64,000 bases of DNA. Origin: Pseudomonas protegens (lineage in GTDB: Bacteria; Pseudomonadota; Gammaproteobacteria; Pseudomonadales; Pseudomonadaceae). Shown piece after piece: positions 63,582 through 64,000 of the stretch. Positions within the stretch are counted from its first letter, which is position 1. Every line of letters begins with the position of its first letter. The notes beneath the pieces are model-generated. The model was not told the DNA's origin, did not search any database, and saw only the letters and a list, made by a program, of their open reading frames with translations. The stretch is taken from contig NZ_CP031396.1 in the NCBI RefSeq assembly GCF_003363755.1, positions 1,488,001 through 1,552,000 of the forward strand, given 5' to 3'. Made by a program: the position numbers and the translations under genes.

Positions 63582-64000
63582 TCATATCCAATTTAGGTAA
63601 AACTGCACCAGCGCCGCAGCAAGATCGGCTTGCAAGCCTTGTTCCAGACACCATTGTTCGGCGTGCGCGGCGACTTCGGGCCAGTGTTGCAGCAGGTTTT
63701 TCCAGGCTTCGGTCATCGCTGCCTCGGTATTCCAGGCCTGCCACAGGGCCCGCACCGCCGCTTGGGCGTCAGGTGAAAGAGTCCGGGTGTACAAGGCGAG
63801 AAAGGCCTCGAGCTTGTCCAGGTGGATGTCTTCGTCCTGGCGGTAGATATGCCAGAGCATCGGCCGCCCGGCCCATTGCGCCCGAACAAAGGAGTCCTCT
63901 CCACGCACCGCGTTGAAATCGCAGCACCACAACAGACGGTCGTAATCTTCCTGGCGAACAAAAGGCAGGACCTGGACCGTCAGGGACTGCCGGATCTGCA
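63582..64000 (-). CDS. earP: EF-P arginine rhamnosyltransferase EarP, C-terminal part (5' end beyond the window)
   Basis: The frame is open from the right edge of the window to the stop at 63582, so the N-terminal two-thirds lies outside. The visible part reads VLPFVRQEDYDRLLWCCDFN and RGEDSFVRAQWAGRPMLWHI, the conserved dTDP-rhamnose-binding segment of EarP (Asp, Arg, Glu and Ser of the GED-SF motif), followed by YRQDEDIHLDKLEAFL and a helical end. The enzyme attaches rhamnose to Arg32 of EF-P. It precedes efp by 48 bases. Confidence 0.93.
   Translation of the reverse strand, partial: QIRQSLTVQVLPFVRQEDYDRLLWCCDFNAVRGEDSFVRAQWAGRPMLWHIYRQDEDIHLDKLEAFLALYTRTLSPDAQAAVRALWQAWNTEAAMTEAWKNLLQHWPEVAAHAEQWCLEQGLQADLAAALVQFYLNWI

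Overview
The window is a piece of a GC-rich Pseudomonas chromosome, most likely of the P. fluorescens/protegens group. The evidence is the gene content and order, together with Pseudomonas-type REP elements built on GTAGGAGCCGGCTTGCCGGCGAA. No tRNA, rRNA, insertion sequence, prophage or CRISPR array is visible. From about 44 kb to the right end the gene order follows the P. aeruginosa sagS-ospR-gpx-msrB-alaA-htpX-tpm ... deaD-aroII ... ohrR-ohr ... efp-earP neighbourhood. This is core chromosome, and the accessory material lies mostly in the left and middle parts.

Layout. 0-7.8 kb: the atu operon for acyclic terpene (citronellol/geraniol) and leucine-type degradation, atuA (cut by the window edge) to atuF, with no atuG/atuH after it. 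7.8-14.6 kb: an exonuclease, ppnP, a MOSC protein, cheV with a FliA-type promoter, a degenerate Hpt-like protein, a NarL-type two-component pair and the lipid kinase yegS. 14.8-16.5 kb: the 3' end of a WcaJ/PslA-type sugar transferase fused tightly to an intact pslB-type GDP-mannose enzyme, apparently the relic of an exopolysaccharide operon. 17-21.5 kb: moeA-moaB (without the usual mobA), a small lipoprotein, an RluA-family pseudouridine synthase, and a LexA-controlled pair whose UmuD-like member lacks the catalytic Ser/Lys dyad. 21.7-29.2 kb: CPA2 antiporter, ammonium transporter, an elaB/yqjE/yqjK-type membrane operon, an EAL phosphodiesterase and a dGTPase.

29.2-42.5 kb is the most distinctive accessory block. 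It holds a long AT-rich regulatory region with several repeats, a two-partner secretion pair (TpsB transporter and a 1652-residue FHA-like TpsA), a BvgA-like response regulator, a BvgS-like hybrid kinase without a periplasmic sensor, and a Cache-HAMP-GAF-HD-GYP protein. The layout recalls the Bordetella fha/bvg arrangement and suggests an adhesin with its own phosphorelay and c-di-GMP control.

42.5-64 kb: free methionine sulfoxide reductase, a DUF815 ATPase, the biofilm-switch hybrid kinase SagS, a peroxide-defence cluster (ospR-gpx with a perfect 12+12 operator palindrome, msrB), alaA, htpX, tpm, a DODA-type dioxygenase, deaD, a crotonase, a spermidine-synthase-fold protein, class II DAHP synthase, a YcaQ-type DNA glycosylase, two LysR regulators around a TauE exporter, ohrR-ohr, and efp with the start of its modifier earP. 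A shared theme is oxidative-stress repair (msrC, gpx, msrB, ohr) controlled by two OhrR-family sensors.
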